A stretch of 58,976 bases of DNA from JAGLWP01 sp964406515 (GTDB lineage: Archaea; Nanobdellota; Nanobdellia; Pacearchaeales; GW2011-AR1): positions 1 to 58,976 of the forward strand of contig CAYORV010000003.1 in the NCBI GenBank assembly GCA_964406515.1, in the 5' to 3' direction. Position numbers and translations under genes: made by a program. Shown one piece after another: positions 1 through 7,505 of the stretch (within the stretch, counting starts at the first letter, position 1; each line of letters starts with the position of its first letter). The notes beneath the pieces are model-generated. The model was not told where the DNA came from and did not search any database. It saw only the letters and a list, made by a program, of their open reading frames with translations.

Positions 1-1475
1 TACCAAGATGAATTAACAAAAGTATCCAGCGTATCTGTCTCTCTTCTTGCTTTACCATTACATTTAGGACATTTAGCATTCACCCATTTTTCATTAGTAA
101 CTAAAGGATTTCCTTTACCAAACTTAACATTCTTTGGCAAAATAATAGGCAAATCTTTCTCTGGTATAGGCACAATCCCACACTTATCACAATAAACAAT
201 TGGGATTGGAGTTCCCCAATATCTCTGTCGAGAAATAAGCCAATCTTTTAATTTAAACTGAATCCTCTTCTTACCCAACTTATTCTTAGAAAGATATTTT
301 GTAATCTCCTCTATTGCTTTTTGATTATCAACTCCATTAAACTTTCCAGAATTAATCAGTTTACCATCTCCAATATAAGCCTCATTTGCTACTCTCCCTC
401 CCTGAATAACTTGTTTAATTTTAATCTTATATTTTTTCGCAAAATCAAAGTCACGCTTATCATGTGCAGGAACAGCCATCACCATCCCAGAACCATAATC
501 AGCTAAAACAAAATTCCCAACCCAAACTGGAACCTTCTCCCCATTAATCGGATTGATTGCATAACTTCCTGTAAAAACACCTTCCTTATCCAAATTCTTC
601 ATTTCTTTTTCAGAAACACTTTTTATTTTTTTCAAAAATTTGTCCACATCTTTTTTTTGCTCTTTTGTAACCAATTCATTCAACCGAGAATGCTGAGCAG
701 ATATAACCATAAATGTGACCCCAAAAATTGTATCTGAACGTGTAGTAAAGATCGGCCAAGATTCTCCATTAATTTCAAATTTTATTTCAGTCCCATAACT
801 CTTCCCAATCCAATTTCTTTGGAGCTTCTTAGCCCTATCTGGCCAATCAACTTTTTCCAATCCTCTCAATAATTCATCAGCATAATCTGTAATTCTAAAA
901 AACCATTGTTCCAAATGTTTAATTTCAACAGGAGTATCCTCATGCCTCCAACAACAACCATTCACAACTTGTTCATTCGCCAAAACAGTGTCACACTTTT
1001 TACAAAAATTAACAGGAGCCTTTTTCCTATATGCAATTCCTTTTTCCAACATCTTAAGAAAAATCCATTGATCCCATTTGTAATAATCTGGACTTGATGT
1101 TTTAACGACCCTAGTCCAATCATAACTCCACCCCATTGCCTTCTGCTGTTTCATAAAATTAGAAATTGATTTCTTGGTATATTCTTCTGGATGAGTAGTC
1201 TCTTTTATTGCCGCATTTTCGGCAGGCAATCCTAAAGCGTCATAGCCAATTGGATAAAGAACATTATATCCTTGTGCCCTCTTGAATCTTGCAAAAATAT
1301 CTCCTAACGAAAAAACAAACGCATGCCCCATGTGCAATCCAGCACCAGAAGGATAAGGGAACATATCAAGAACATAAAATTTTTTCTTTTTTTGGTCCTC
1401 TTTAACTTCAAAAATCTTCTTCTCTTCCCATTTCTTCTGCCATTTTTTTTCTATAGTATTAAAATTATATTCCAT
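1..1475 (-). CDS. leuS: Leucyl-tRNA synthetase, bacterial type (3' end outside the window)
   Basis: Charges tRNA-Leu with leucine in the cytoplasm. The first about 491 residues are present and the gene runs off the window edge. Visible: class I signature HMGH (residues 48-51), a zinc site with Cys158, Cys161, Cys174/175 and His178, then an editing (CP1) domain with TTRSDT (about 244-249) and VPAHDKRD (about 335-342), and at the edge the DTFVNSSWY segment. The editing domain following the zinc module and the ANEQV/QRNWIG blocks are the bacterial arrangement, not the archaeal one. The ATG at 1475 gives the expected N-terminus. It diverges from endA across a 52-bp gap. Confidence 0.95.
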   Translation of the reverse strand, partial: MEYNFNTIEKKWQKKWEEKKIFEVKEDQKKKKFYVLDMFPYPSGAGLHMGHAFVFSLGDIFARFKRAQGYNVLYPIGYDALGLPAENAAIKETTHPEEYTKKSISNFMKQQKAMGWSYDWTRVVKTSSPDYYKWDQWIFLKMLEKGIAYRKKAPVNFCKKCDTVLANEQVVNGCCWRHEDTPVEIKHLEQWFFRITDYADELLRGLEKVDWPDRAKKLQRNWIGKSYGTEIKFEINGESWPIFTTRSDTIFGVTFMVISAQHSRLNELVTKEQKKDVDKFLKKIKSVSEKEMKNLDKEGVFTGSYAINPINGEKVPVWVGNFVLADYGSGMVMAVPAHDKRDFDFAKKYKIKIKQVIQGGRVANEAYIGDGKLINSGKFNGVDNQKAIEEITKYLSKNKLGKKRIQFKLKDWLISRQRYWGTPIPIVYCDKCGIVPIPEKDLPIILPKNVKFGKGNPLVTNEKWVNAKCPKCNGKARRETDTLDTFVNSSW

Positions 1476-1498
1476 AAATACAAAACCACTCAGGAACT

Positions 1499-1507
1499 TT
1501 TAAATAT
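1499..1507 (+). promoter_or_regulatory. TATA-type promoter of endA
   Basis: TTTAAATATT-like box about 27 nt before the endA ATG at 1528. This spacing predicts a leaderless transcript and recurs before most genes in the window (for example 2081, 9079, 10387, 34579, 48133). Confidence 0.55.
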
Positions 1508-1527
1508 TCTTATTTATTAAATAAAAT

Positions 1528-2046
1528 ATGCAAAAGATACAAGCACATTTTGTTGGAGAAATTATAAGCACAAACTCTGCTGAAGCTTTTTCTCTCTACA
1601 AAAAAAGTCATTTTGGCAAACCAGTGGGAGAAAAAATTCAATACTCTTTTTCAGAAACACTCTTTTTAGTTGAAAAAGGAAAATTAGAAGTTTTTGTAAG
1701 AGAAAAAAGAATTATTAAAAAAGAATTATTAAAAAAAATTCAAAGATTTGATAAAAAGATTCAGATTAAATATCCTGTGTTCAAAAACCTTCGAGAAAAA
1801 GGTTATATTGTTAAAACAGCTTTAAAATTCGGAGCAGAATTTAGAATCTATGAAAAAGGTGCTAAACCTGGGAAAAATCACGCAAAATGGATTGTATTTA
1901 CGGATTATGAATCTGGAAAACTTACATGGCATGAATTTTCTGCGAAAACTAGAGTAGCACATTCAACCAAAAAAAATTTACTCCTAGCAATTGTTGACGA
2001 AGAAGGGGACATCACTTACTACGAAATCAGGTGGATAAGACCATAA
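1528..2046 (+). CDS. endA: tRNA-splicing endonuclease EndA
   Basis: Cuts bulge-helix-bulge motifs to remove introns from precursor tRNAs. The 172 residues match the short archaeal homomeric type. The N-terminal half is variable. The C-terminal catalytic domain starts at YPVFKNLREKGYIV (about 82-95) and carries the expected triad: Tyr108 in FRIYEKG, His118 in NHAKWIV, and Lys148/149 in HSTKKNLLLA. A plausible substrate, intron-containing tRNA-Arg(TCT), lies 7 kb away. The downstream gene begins 34 nt later with its own TATA-like sequence. Confidence 0.95.
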   Translation: MQKIQAHFVGEIISTNSAEAFSLYKKSHFGKPVGEKIQYSFSETLFLVEKGKLEVFVREKRIIKKELLKKIQRFDKKIQIKYPVFKNLREKGYIVKTALKFGAEFRIYEKGAKPGKNHAKWIVFTDYESGKLTWHEFSAKTRVAHSTKKNLLLAIVDEEGDITYYEIRWIRP

Positions 2047-2080
2047 TAAAATTTATAATCTTCTTATTTCTCACCTAAAC

Positions 2081-2956
2081 ATGCCAACCCAAGATACTTC
2101 AGGAATAAAAGGAAATATTCTTTCTATTTTAAAACAAAGAGGACCTAGCTTACCTGTGCATATTGCAAGAGAAACTAGTTTAAGCATCCTATTTGCCTCA
2201 GCATTTCTATCCGAACTTTTATCTGAAAGAAAAATAAAAATAAGTAATATGAGGGTGGGGAGTTCACCAATTTATTATATTCTCGGGCAAGAAAATCAAC
2301 TTGAAAACTTTTCTCTTCATTTAAATAACAAGGAAAAAGAAGCTTTTACAATTTTGCGAAATAAAAAAATTTTAAAAGATATTGAACAAGAACCTGCAAT
2401 AAGGGTAGCACTTAGATCTATAAAAGATTTCGCAATTCCTTTCAAAGAAGGGGAGGAAATTTTTTGGAGATATTTCATAACAGAACAACCAGAACCAAAA
2501 GCTAAAGAAATAGCAAAAATAGAAACTCCAAAAAAACAAGAACCTAAAAAAGAAATTCCTAAAGAAATAAATTCTCATATTATAAAAAAAGTAGATATAT
2601 TTGATAAACCAAAAAAGAAATCTGCACAAAAAGAGAAATCAGAATTTGTTGTAGAAATAATAAATTCCTTAAAAGAAAGTGATATTGAACTCATTCAAGA
2701 AAGGGAATTCAAAAAAAGAGAATTTATGGGAGTTGGAAAAATAAAAACCAATATTGGAAGCATGGAAATTCTTATTATGGCAAAAGATAAAAAAACAATA
2801 ACTGAAAATGATCTCACAGTATCAATCCAAAAAAGTCAAACAGAAAAGAAAATAATTTTATTTATCTCTCCAGGAAAATTAGATAAAAAAGCTACAGAAC
2901 TTCTTCAAGAATATAAAAATATATTAAAATTTGTAAGATACAATAGAAAACCTTAA
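2081..2956 (+). CDS. Conserved-looking protein with N-terminal winged-helix region
   Basis: Function not recognised. Residues 1-70 look like a winged-helix domain (alternating helices, then a strand pair ending SPIYYIL). The middle (about 145-190) is a Lys/Glu/Pro-rich linker. The C-terminal 100 residues alternate strands and helices with ILIMAKDKK and a closing IILFISPGKL, reminiscent of PDDEXK-fold nuclease or nucleic-acid-binding domains, but I cannot assign catalytic residues. The ATG follows a TTTATAATC box by about 27 nt. It may share expression with endA and S17e, suggesting an RNA or DNA role. Confidence 0.75.
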   Translation: MPTQDTSGIKGNILSILKQRGPSLPVHIARETSLSILFASAFLSELLSERKIKISNMRVGSSPIYYILGQENQLENFSLHLNNKEKEAFTILRNKKILKDIEQEPAIRVALRSIKDFAIPFKEGEEIFWRYFITEQPEPKAKEIAKIETPKKQEPKKEIPKEINSHIIKKVDIFDKPKKKSAQKEKSEFVVEIINSLKESDIELIQEREFKKREFMGVGKIKTNIGSMEILIMAKDKKTITENDLTVSIQKSQTEKKIILFISPGKLDKKATELLQEYKNILKFVRYNRKP

Positions 2957-2980
2957 ATATCAAGATACAGAAATATAATC

Positions 2981-3169
2981 ATGGGAAAGATAAAATCTAA
3001 GGACGTAAGAAGATCTGCTAAGAAATTAACTGAGAATGGAGTTAAATTCGCAGGAGATTTTGAAGAGAATAAACAAATACTTACAGGAATGACTATTAGT
3101 AAAAAACTAAGAAATCGTTTAGCAGGATTACTCGCAAAGAGCAAGAAACAAGAACAAATTAATGCTTAA
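2981..3169 (+). CDS. rps17e: Small-subunit ribosomal protein S17e
   Basis: Structural protein of the archaeal/eukaryotic 30S/40S subunit. The 62 residues match the normal length of archaeal S17e. The family pattern is clear: basic N-terminus MGKIKSKDVRRSAKKL, the DFEENKQIL block at about residues 27-35, and SKKLRNRLAGLL near 43-54. It lies 24 nt after the preceding gene and immediately before tRNA-Met. Confidence 0.93.
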   Translation: MGKIKSKDVRRSAKKLTENGVKFAGDFEENKQILTGMTISKKLRNRLAGLLAKSKKQEQINA

Positions 3170-3213
3170 TTCTATATAAGAAATCTTTTAAACACTTATT
3201 CTCTAATATTTTT

Positions 3214-3286
3214 GTCTCTGTAGCTCAGTGTTTAGAGCGCGGCTCTCATGAGGCCGAGGTCGAGAGTTAAAATCTCTCCAGAGACA
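3214..3286 (+). tRNA. tRNA-Met (CAT), with altered G19-C56 tertiary pair
   Basis: 73 nt. Acceptor GTCTCTG/CAGAGAC pairs perfectly; D stem GCTC/GAGC; anticodon stem CGGCT/GGCCG; loop CTCATGA with anticodon CAT; T stem GAGAG/CTCTC. The T loop is TTAAAAT instead of TTCRANT and the D loop is AGTGTTTA with a single G, so G19-C56 appears replaced by T19-A56. G1-C72 and the anticodon stem argue against initiator tRNA. Elongator Met or lysidine/agmatidine-type Ile2 cannot be separated here. CTTTTAAACA at 3185-3194 is a TATA box at the right distance. Partial copies of its 3' end follow. Confidence 0.9.
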
Positions 3287-3320
3287 TTAATATACTTCTC
3301 GACCGAAACGAGGTCGTGAG
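3263..3320 (+). repeat. 58-nt direct repeat, copy 1 (tRNA-Met 3' end plus flank)
   Basis: Includes the last 24 nt of tRNA-Met and 34 nt of flank with a small hairpin (CGACC/GGTCG). It is repeated at 3374-3431 with one mismatch in 58, in the acceptor stem (CCAGAGACA versus CCAAAGACA). Confidence 0.95.
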
Positions 3321-3373
3321 GTTATTGGAAAGCGACAAATTTTAGATAATAACGACTTTTCAATAATTGAATA
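3321..3373 (+). repeat. Family A hairpin insert between the tRNA-Met repeats
   Basis: A 53-nt insert separating two copies of the tRNA-Met 3' region. TTATTGGAAAG near its start pairs with CTTTTCAATAA near its end (11 bp, one G-U). The first 21 nt are identical to the insert beside tRNA-Cys (7293 onward), and the stem is kept there by a U-A to U-G change. Confidence 0.85.
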
Positions 3374-3431
3374 AGAGTTAAAATCTCTCCAAAGACATTA
3401 ATATACTTCTCGACCGAAACGAGGTCGTGAG
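3374..3431 (+). repeat. 58-nt direct repeat, copy 2 (partial tRNA-Met copy)
   Basis: 57 of 58 positions match 3263-3320. It carries the T arm and 3' acceptor strand but no 5' half, so it is not a functional tRNA. A more decayed third trace (GAGAGATAATCTCCAGAC) follows at about 3441-3458. Confidence 0.93.
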
Positions 3432-3512
3432 TGAATTTGTGAGAGATAATCTCCAGACGCGAGTTGAGTTCATCACAATAATCTTTTTAATTCTAAAAAA
3501 GAATTCCTAATC

Positions 3513-3914
3513 ATGATTAAATGGCTTGAAAAAAACAGGATAATCCCAATCATATTAACAATTCTCATAACCATAGAAATTTTCTATTTCTCCACATTGC
3601 AGGGCGGAACAGGAACAGGCGTGGAAAATCCTTGGATTGCACGAGCATATCATTTTATTGTTTTTTTCTTATTCAGTTTCTTTTTTCTAATGGCAATAAA
3701 AGGAAAAAATAAAATGAAACTCAAATATTTAATTATAACAATAATTATCTCCATAACCCATGGCATCTTAGATGAGGTTCATCAAATATTTGTGCCTCTT
3801 AGAGATGCCAGCATTAGAGATATTTTAACAGATAGTCTTGGTATATTCTCTGCAGTATTAATCCATAAATATATAGATAAAAAAACTAAAATCAAATCTG
3901 AAACTTCTTCTTAA
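3513..3914 (+). CDS. VanZ-like membrane protein
   Basis: 133 residues with about four membrane segments and the VanZ-like signature: an early FSTLQGG loop, then HGILDEVHQIFVPLRDAS (about 88-105) with conserved Asp-Glu, His-Gln and Arg, and a final IRDILTDSLG. The family is widespread in envelopes of bacteria and some archaea; its biochemical role is unsettled (VanZ itself affects teicoplanin resistance). The 3' end overlaps the convergent HIT gene by 23 nt. Confidence 0.85.
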   Translation: MIKWLEKNRIIPIILTILITIEIFYFSTLQGGTGTGVENPWIARAYHFIVFFLFSFFFLMAIKGKNKMKLKYLIITIIISITHGILDEVHQIFVPLRDASIRDILTDSLGIFSAVLIHKYIDKKTKIKSETSS

Positions 3915-4350
3915 TTTCTTCAGATAATTTTTTTAATTCATTAATATCTGCTTGTTCACCAATTTGTGTTGTAACATATCCAGGATAATCATTAAAATAG
4001 ACTTTTTCATCCCCCCACATTTCTTTAAATTTTTTATCTAATCCATGAAGAGGATACAATTTAATGTGAACATGGTTAACTCCCATTCCTTCCATTACCA
4101 TTGCAACCCTTTTAACACCCAAACCTTTCTCTAAGATCTTCGCGACTTTTTTTGAAGCTTCCATAAGTTTACTATAAATCCCATCGGGCATATCAAAAGC
4201 ATAAGAATCATAATGTTCTTTTGTCAAAACTAACGTCATTCCTTTTGTATTCGGCATCGCATCCAAAATAGCCAGAAAATTCTCATCTTCCCAAATCTTA
4301 GCAGAATCAATCTCTCCCTTAACAATCTTACAAAAAATACAATCTGTCAT
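3892..4350 (-). CDS. HIT-family nucleotide hydrolase/transferase
   Basis: 152 residues. Begins with the CIFCKI zinc-type motif (residues 4-9) of the HIT superfamily, and has KGMTLVLTKEHY and the histidine-triad region NHVHIKLYPLHG at 92-103. His93 and the central, nucleophilic-position His95 are present; the third triad position is Lys97, a variation I have seen in archaeal members with the same PLHG tail. Likely acts on AMP-linked or dinucleotide substrates in the cytoplasm. Convergent with the VanZ-like gene. Confidence 0.88.
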   Translation of the reverse strand: MTDCIFCKIVKGEIDSAKIWEDENFLAILDAMPNTKGMTLVLTKEHYDSYAFDMPDGIYSKLMEASKKVAKILEKGLGVKRVAMVMEGMGVNHVHIKLYPLHGLDKKFKEMWGDEKVYFNDYPGYVTTQIGEQADINELKKLSEEIKKKFQI

Positions 4351-4422
4351 TTATCATTCAAAAATAAGATATTTAAAAATATATTGAAAACTAAGAAAAT
4401 GTTAAATAAAAAATAAATAATC

Positions 4423-4647
4423 TTATTTTCTTTTTTTTCTAGCTCTTTTTTTTGGAGCTTTTCGTTTTGCTGGAGCCTTTTTCTTTGAAGCTTTTTTCTT
4501 CTTTCTTGGATTTTCTATCCTAGAAACACTTGTACCCATTTTCTTAACTTTTATTACTCCTTTCTTAAGGGCTTTCAATCCAGAAATTTCTTTTTCAAGC
4601 TTTCTAATCTTCGCAGCAATTTGTTTTGGAGTTTTAGCTTTTACCAT
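4423..4647 (-). CDS. Small lysine-rich basic protein
   Basis: 74 residues from the ATG at 4647. A GAGGTGG Shine-Dalgarno-like sequence lies 4 nt before this codon, which favours it over the in-frame start ten codons upstream. Residues 5-35 form a likely helix/coiled coil (KTPKQIAAKIRKLEKEI); the last 30 residues are almost all Lys, Arg, Ala and Pro, like histone H1 tails. Nucleic-acid binding is a reasonable inference; no family recognised. Confidence 0.75.
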   Translation of the reverse strand: MVKAKTPKQIAAKIRKLEKEISGLKALKKGVIKVKKMGTSVSRIENPRKKKKASKKKAPAKRKAPKKRARKKRK

Positions 4648-4739
4648 GTTCCACCTCTTTTTAATTGAGTATATCAATACATAAGGATTTATAAACTTTT
4701 TGCAGAAATTTCAGAATATATTTTTGTCGTCGACAAAAA

Positions 4740-6401
4740 TCAATTTATTCGTTTCCCAACATCTTCAAACTTAATTTTTCCGTCAAGAAGTTCACTCAAA
4801 GTTTTATTCAACTTAGAAATCTTAACCCTAATCTGTTTTTTTGTATCTCTATCCCTTATTGTAACATCTTCTTTTTTCAAAGAATCCTCATCAATAGTTA
4901 TACAATATGGCGTTCCTATTTCATCATTCCGAGCATATCTTCTTCCAATACTTCCAGATTTATCATAGATCGCATTTCTATCTTGTCTCAACTCTTCCAC
5001 AATATTTTCTGCCATCTTTTCAAAATCATCTCTTTTAACAATTGGAAAAACCGCAGCTTTAATCGGAGCAAGTTTCGGATGTAATTTCAAAACAATATTA
5101 TCTCTTTCTCTATCATAATAATATGCATCAAACATAAAAACCAAAAAAGCCCTGCCCACACCTAATGAAGGCTCGCAAACAACATGGGGCAAAAATTTCT
5201 TCTTAGATTTTTCATCAAAAATTTTCAAATCCTTACCTGAAAATTTCTCGTGCTGTTTTAAATCAAAATCAGTTCTATTAGCCATTCCCTCTAACTCTTT
5301 CCATCCAAAAGGAAATTCATATTCCAAATCCCAAGTATCCAAAGCATAATGACTTTTCTCTTCAGAAGTATGTTGCCTGATTCTAAACTTCTCAGGATTC
5401 GCCCCAAGATCAACAAACCACGAAAACTCTTGTTCAAGCCAGTAAGCATGCCAATCTGTTTTAATAATACCTTTCTTATGCGCCTGTTTAAATGTCATTT
5501 TTTCTGGCTCTATTTCTGCTCCTTGCATTTCAGAAGAATAAACTAAAATCTTAGTATCTCCAAGTACATAAGGACATTTCTGTTCTGGCTCAACAAAATA
5601 TTCAATTTCCATTTGTTCAAACTCCCTTGTTCTAAACAAAAAATCTCTAGGAGCAATTTCATTCCTAAAGGATTTCCCAATTTGCGCAATACCAAAAGGC
5701 AATTTCATCCTTGCATTATCATAAACATATTTAAAATTTGTAAAAATCAATTGAGCAGTTTCGGGTCTTAAATAAGACTTCAAAGAATCTTCATTTACAG
5801 GTCCAACTTGCGTCTGAAACATAGGATTAAACTCACCCTTATTCTCAAATTCTCCCCCACACTTCTCACAATTAACTTTTCCAACCTCATGCTTATCTAA
5901 TTTAGTTTTATTCCCACATTTTTTACACGCAACTGCAACATCTAAAAAATTTTCAACATGTCCAGAAGCTTCCCACACTTTTGGATTTGTAATTATACTA
6001 CCATCGATACCAACCATATCATCCCTCATATAAACATGAAACTTCCACCATTCCCTTTTCAAATTATTTTCCAATTCTGTTCCAAGATGTCCAAAATCCC
6101 AGAACCCAGCAAGCCCACCATAAATATCTCCAGAAGGGTAAACAAATCCTCTCCTTTTACAAAATGCAGTCATCTCTTCAATTGAAATTTTCTGATGAAT
6201 CATTTCAATTTTCTCGTTCTCAACCTTTTTCTTTTCCAACTTCGGCGCCTTAAAGATTTTCTTAGCCTTTTCTTCAGCTTCTTTTTTTGTTTTCCCAAGA
6301 TAAGCAATCGTTTTTGTCTTTACTTTATCTCCTTCTCGCTTATTTTCATTAAGGTAATAATACTCATTCCCATGAATTGTTTTCTTCACAATAAATGCCA
6401 T
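4740..6401 (-). CDS. glyS: Glycyl-tRNA synthetase (archaeal/eukaryotic type) with N-terminal extension
   Basis: Class II synthetase that charges tRNA-Gly. 553 residues. The core starts near residue 75 (CKRRGFVYPSGDIYGG). A zinc-type pair set CKKCG and CEKCGG follows at about 157-180, motif 2 lies in GKSFRNEIAPRDFLFRTREF, motif 3 in EPSLGVGRAFLV, and an anticodon-binding domain with NDEIGTPYCITID ends the protein. An extra module of about 50 residues at the N-terminus (YYYLNENKREGDK and KTIAYLGKTKKEAE) is not part of the standard enzyme. TATA and ATG are about 26 nt apart (leaderless). Confidence 0.95.
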   Translation of the reverse strand: MAFIVKKTIHGNEYYYLNENKREGDKVKTKTIAYLGKTKKEAEEKAKKIFKAPKLEKKKVENEKIEMIHQKISIEEMTAFCKRRGFVYPSGDIYGGLAGFWDFGHLGTELENNLKREWWKFHVYMRDDMVGIDGSIITNPKVWEASGHVENFLDVAVACKKCGNKTKLDKHEVGKVNCEKCGGEFENKGEFNPMFQTQVGPVNEDSLKSYLRPETAQLIFTNFKYVYDNARMKLPFGIAQIGKSFRNEIAPRDFLFRTREFEQMEIEYFVEPEQKCPYVLGDTKILVYSSEMQGAEIEPEKMTFKQAHKKGIIKTDWHAYWLEQEFSWFVDLGANPEKFRIRQHTSEEKSHYALDTWDLEYEFPFGWKELEGMANRTDFDLKQHEKFSGKDLKIFDEKSKKKFLPHVVCEPSLGVGRAFLVFMFDAYYYDRERDNIVLKLHPKLAPIKAAVFPIVKRDDFEKMAENIVEELRQDRNAIYDKSGSIGRRYARNDEIGTPYCITIDEDSLKKEDVTIRDRDTKKQIRVKISKLNKTLSELLDGKIKFEDVGKRIN

Positions 6402-6403
6402 AT

Positions 6404-6451
6404 GTTAGGTACTACAAATAACTATTTAAATATTTCGGTAGGCACTACAAA
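6404..6451 (-). promoter_or_regulatory. glyS promoter with two 15-nt direct repeats around the TATA box
   Basis: On the minus strand TTTGTAGTGCCTACC and TTTGTAGTACCTAAC (6437-6451 and 6404-6418; 13 of 15 identical, 33-nt period) flank an ATATTTAAATAG box. The downstream copy ends 3 nt before the glyS ATG. They may be operator sites. Confidence 0.5.
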
Positions 6452-6467
6452 AGCAGAATATCTTTGA

Positions 6468-7202
6468 CTAATGAACAGTATCAGATATGTTGATAGGGGG
6501 TTTTTCCAATCCAGCAAGTTCAGGAAAAATTTTAGTTACTATTGAACCTGAAAGATAATAACCTGGAACTTCTCTCCTCAAAGGGACGTTTGTATCGTCA
6601 ATCCCCGCAATACTAAATTCAGATAAACCTTCTAACAAACGTTTTGAACGAATCTCAACTAAAGGAGAAGAATATTGTGTTGGACCCTCCTTCCCTTGCT
6701 CTGCCCATACATATTTCAATAAAACTCCTTCACTATCTCTTGTTACTAAAATATCATGCCCCCTTAAAATCCATTCATCTGAATCATTTTCAAATTCTAA
6801 GTTAAGATCCCGATTAGTGGGAAACTCATCATTAAACCATGCTAATGCTCCTGCAAAATTATTTTTTGTCCAATAAAACAAATTATGATTGTTCTTTGAG
6901 TTATAGAAGGGATGATCAGCTTTCTCAAAATAATGTTTTGATGCTATTTCTACAGCAGAACTTAGATTATCAATAGAACATCCAGGGCTTGATGCCCAAT
7001 CTCCATTCTCTGGATTAAATATTGCTACGCCTCTGCTCCCTCCTTTTCCTGCATAAATTCTTACATTCTCTCCATCTTTTAGGGCTCTTTCTATGCCAGA
7101 ATCTTTTGAAAATTCAATACCTTTCAAGGTTGGTACACGTATTTTAACGTCAATCCCTAGAGGCCATCCTTGAATTTTATTAAACTTAATATTGACTGCC
7201 AT
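6468..7202 (-). CDS. Hypothetical protein, 244 residues
   Basis: Not recognised. No signal peptide or membrane segment. Mixed, mostly beta-rich sequence with several aromatic-rich stretches (HNLFYWTKNNFAGALAWF near 105-122). It sits alone between glyS and tRNA-Cys. The start is an ATG with AT-rich sequence just upstream. Composition resembles neighbouring genes, so no sign of recent transfer. Confidence 0.7.
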   Translation of the reverse strand: MAVNIKFNKIQGWPLGIDVKIRVPTLKGIEFSKDSGIERALKDGENVRIYAGKGGSRGVAIFNPENGDWASSPGCSIDNLSSAVEIASKHYFEKADHPFYNSKNNHNLFYWTKNNFAGALAWFNDEFPTNRDLNLEFENDSDEWILRGHDILVTRDSEGVLLKYVWAEQGKEGPTQYSSPLVEIRSKRLLEGLSEFSIAGIDDTNVPLRREVPGYYLSGSIVTKIFPELAGLEKPPINISDTVH

Positions 7203-7279
7203 GGATTTTATATAAAATGTCTATTTATAAATATTTGTACATAATTGTATAGAACTAAAGCAACGAGGAATTCCCCGAG

Positions 7280-7359
7280 AGCGGAGGGCGAAGTTATTGG
7301 AAAGCGACAAATTATCTAGATTAATAACGGCTTTTCAATGATTGAGTTGTGGACTCGAA
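7280..7359 (-). repeat. Partial copy of tRNA-Cys 3' end, split by a family A hairpin insert
   Basis: Read on the plus strand, AGCGGAGGG at 7280-7288 and TGGACTCGAA at 7350-7359 match two adjacent pieces of the tRNA-Cys 3' end (7401-7419), apart from one deleted G. Between them lies a 61-nt insert whose core (7293-7349) is the family A hairpin seen beside tRNA-Met. A separate near-palindrome CGAGGAATTCCCCGAG is at 7264-7279. Confidence 0.75.
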
Positions 7360-7400
7360 GAGTCACACCCGTTAAAAACAAATCTGAAAGATTTGTTTAA

Positions 7401-7473
7401 AGCGGAGGGTGGGACTCGAACCCACGAAAAATCGGGCTGCAACCGATTGCAGTAGCCGCTGTGCCACCTCCGC
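7401..7473 (-). tRNA. tRNA-Cys (GCA)
   Basis: 73 nt. Acceptor GCGGAGG/CCTCCGC; anticodon stem ATCGG/CCGAT with loop TTGCAGC (anticodon GCA); T arm GTGGG-TTCGAGT-CCCAC; U73 discriminator as expected for Cys. A TATA-like CCTATATAAAAT at 7495-7506 lies about 25 nt upstream. A fragmentary copy of its 3' end lies downstream. Confidence 0.96.
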
Positions 7474-7505
7474 ATATTCAAATGATAAGTAAATCCTATA
7501 TAAAA

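Noticed and set aside
3892..4350. Inactive HIT enzyme because the triad ends in Lys
   Set aside because: The central histidine needed for catalysis is present, so inactivity cannot be claimed, unlike the protein at 50261.
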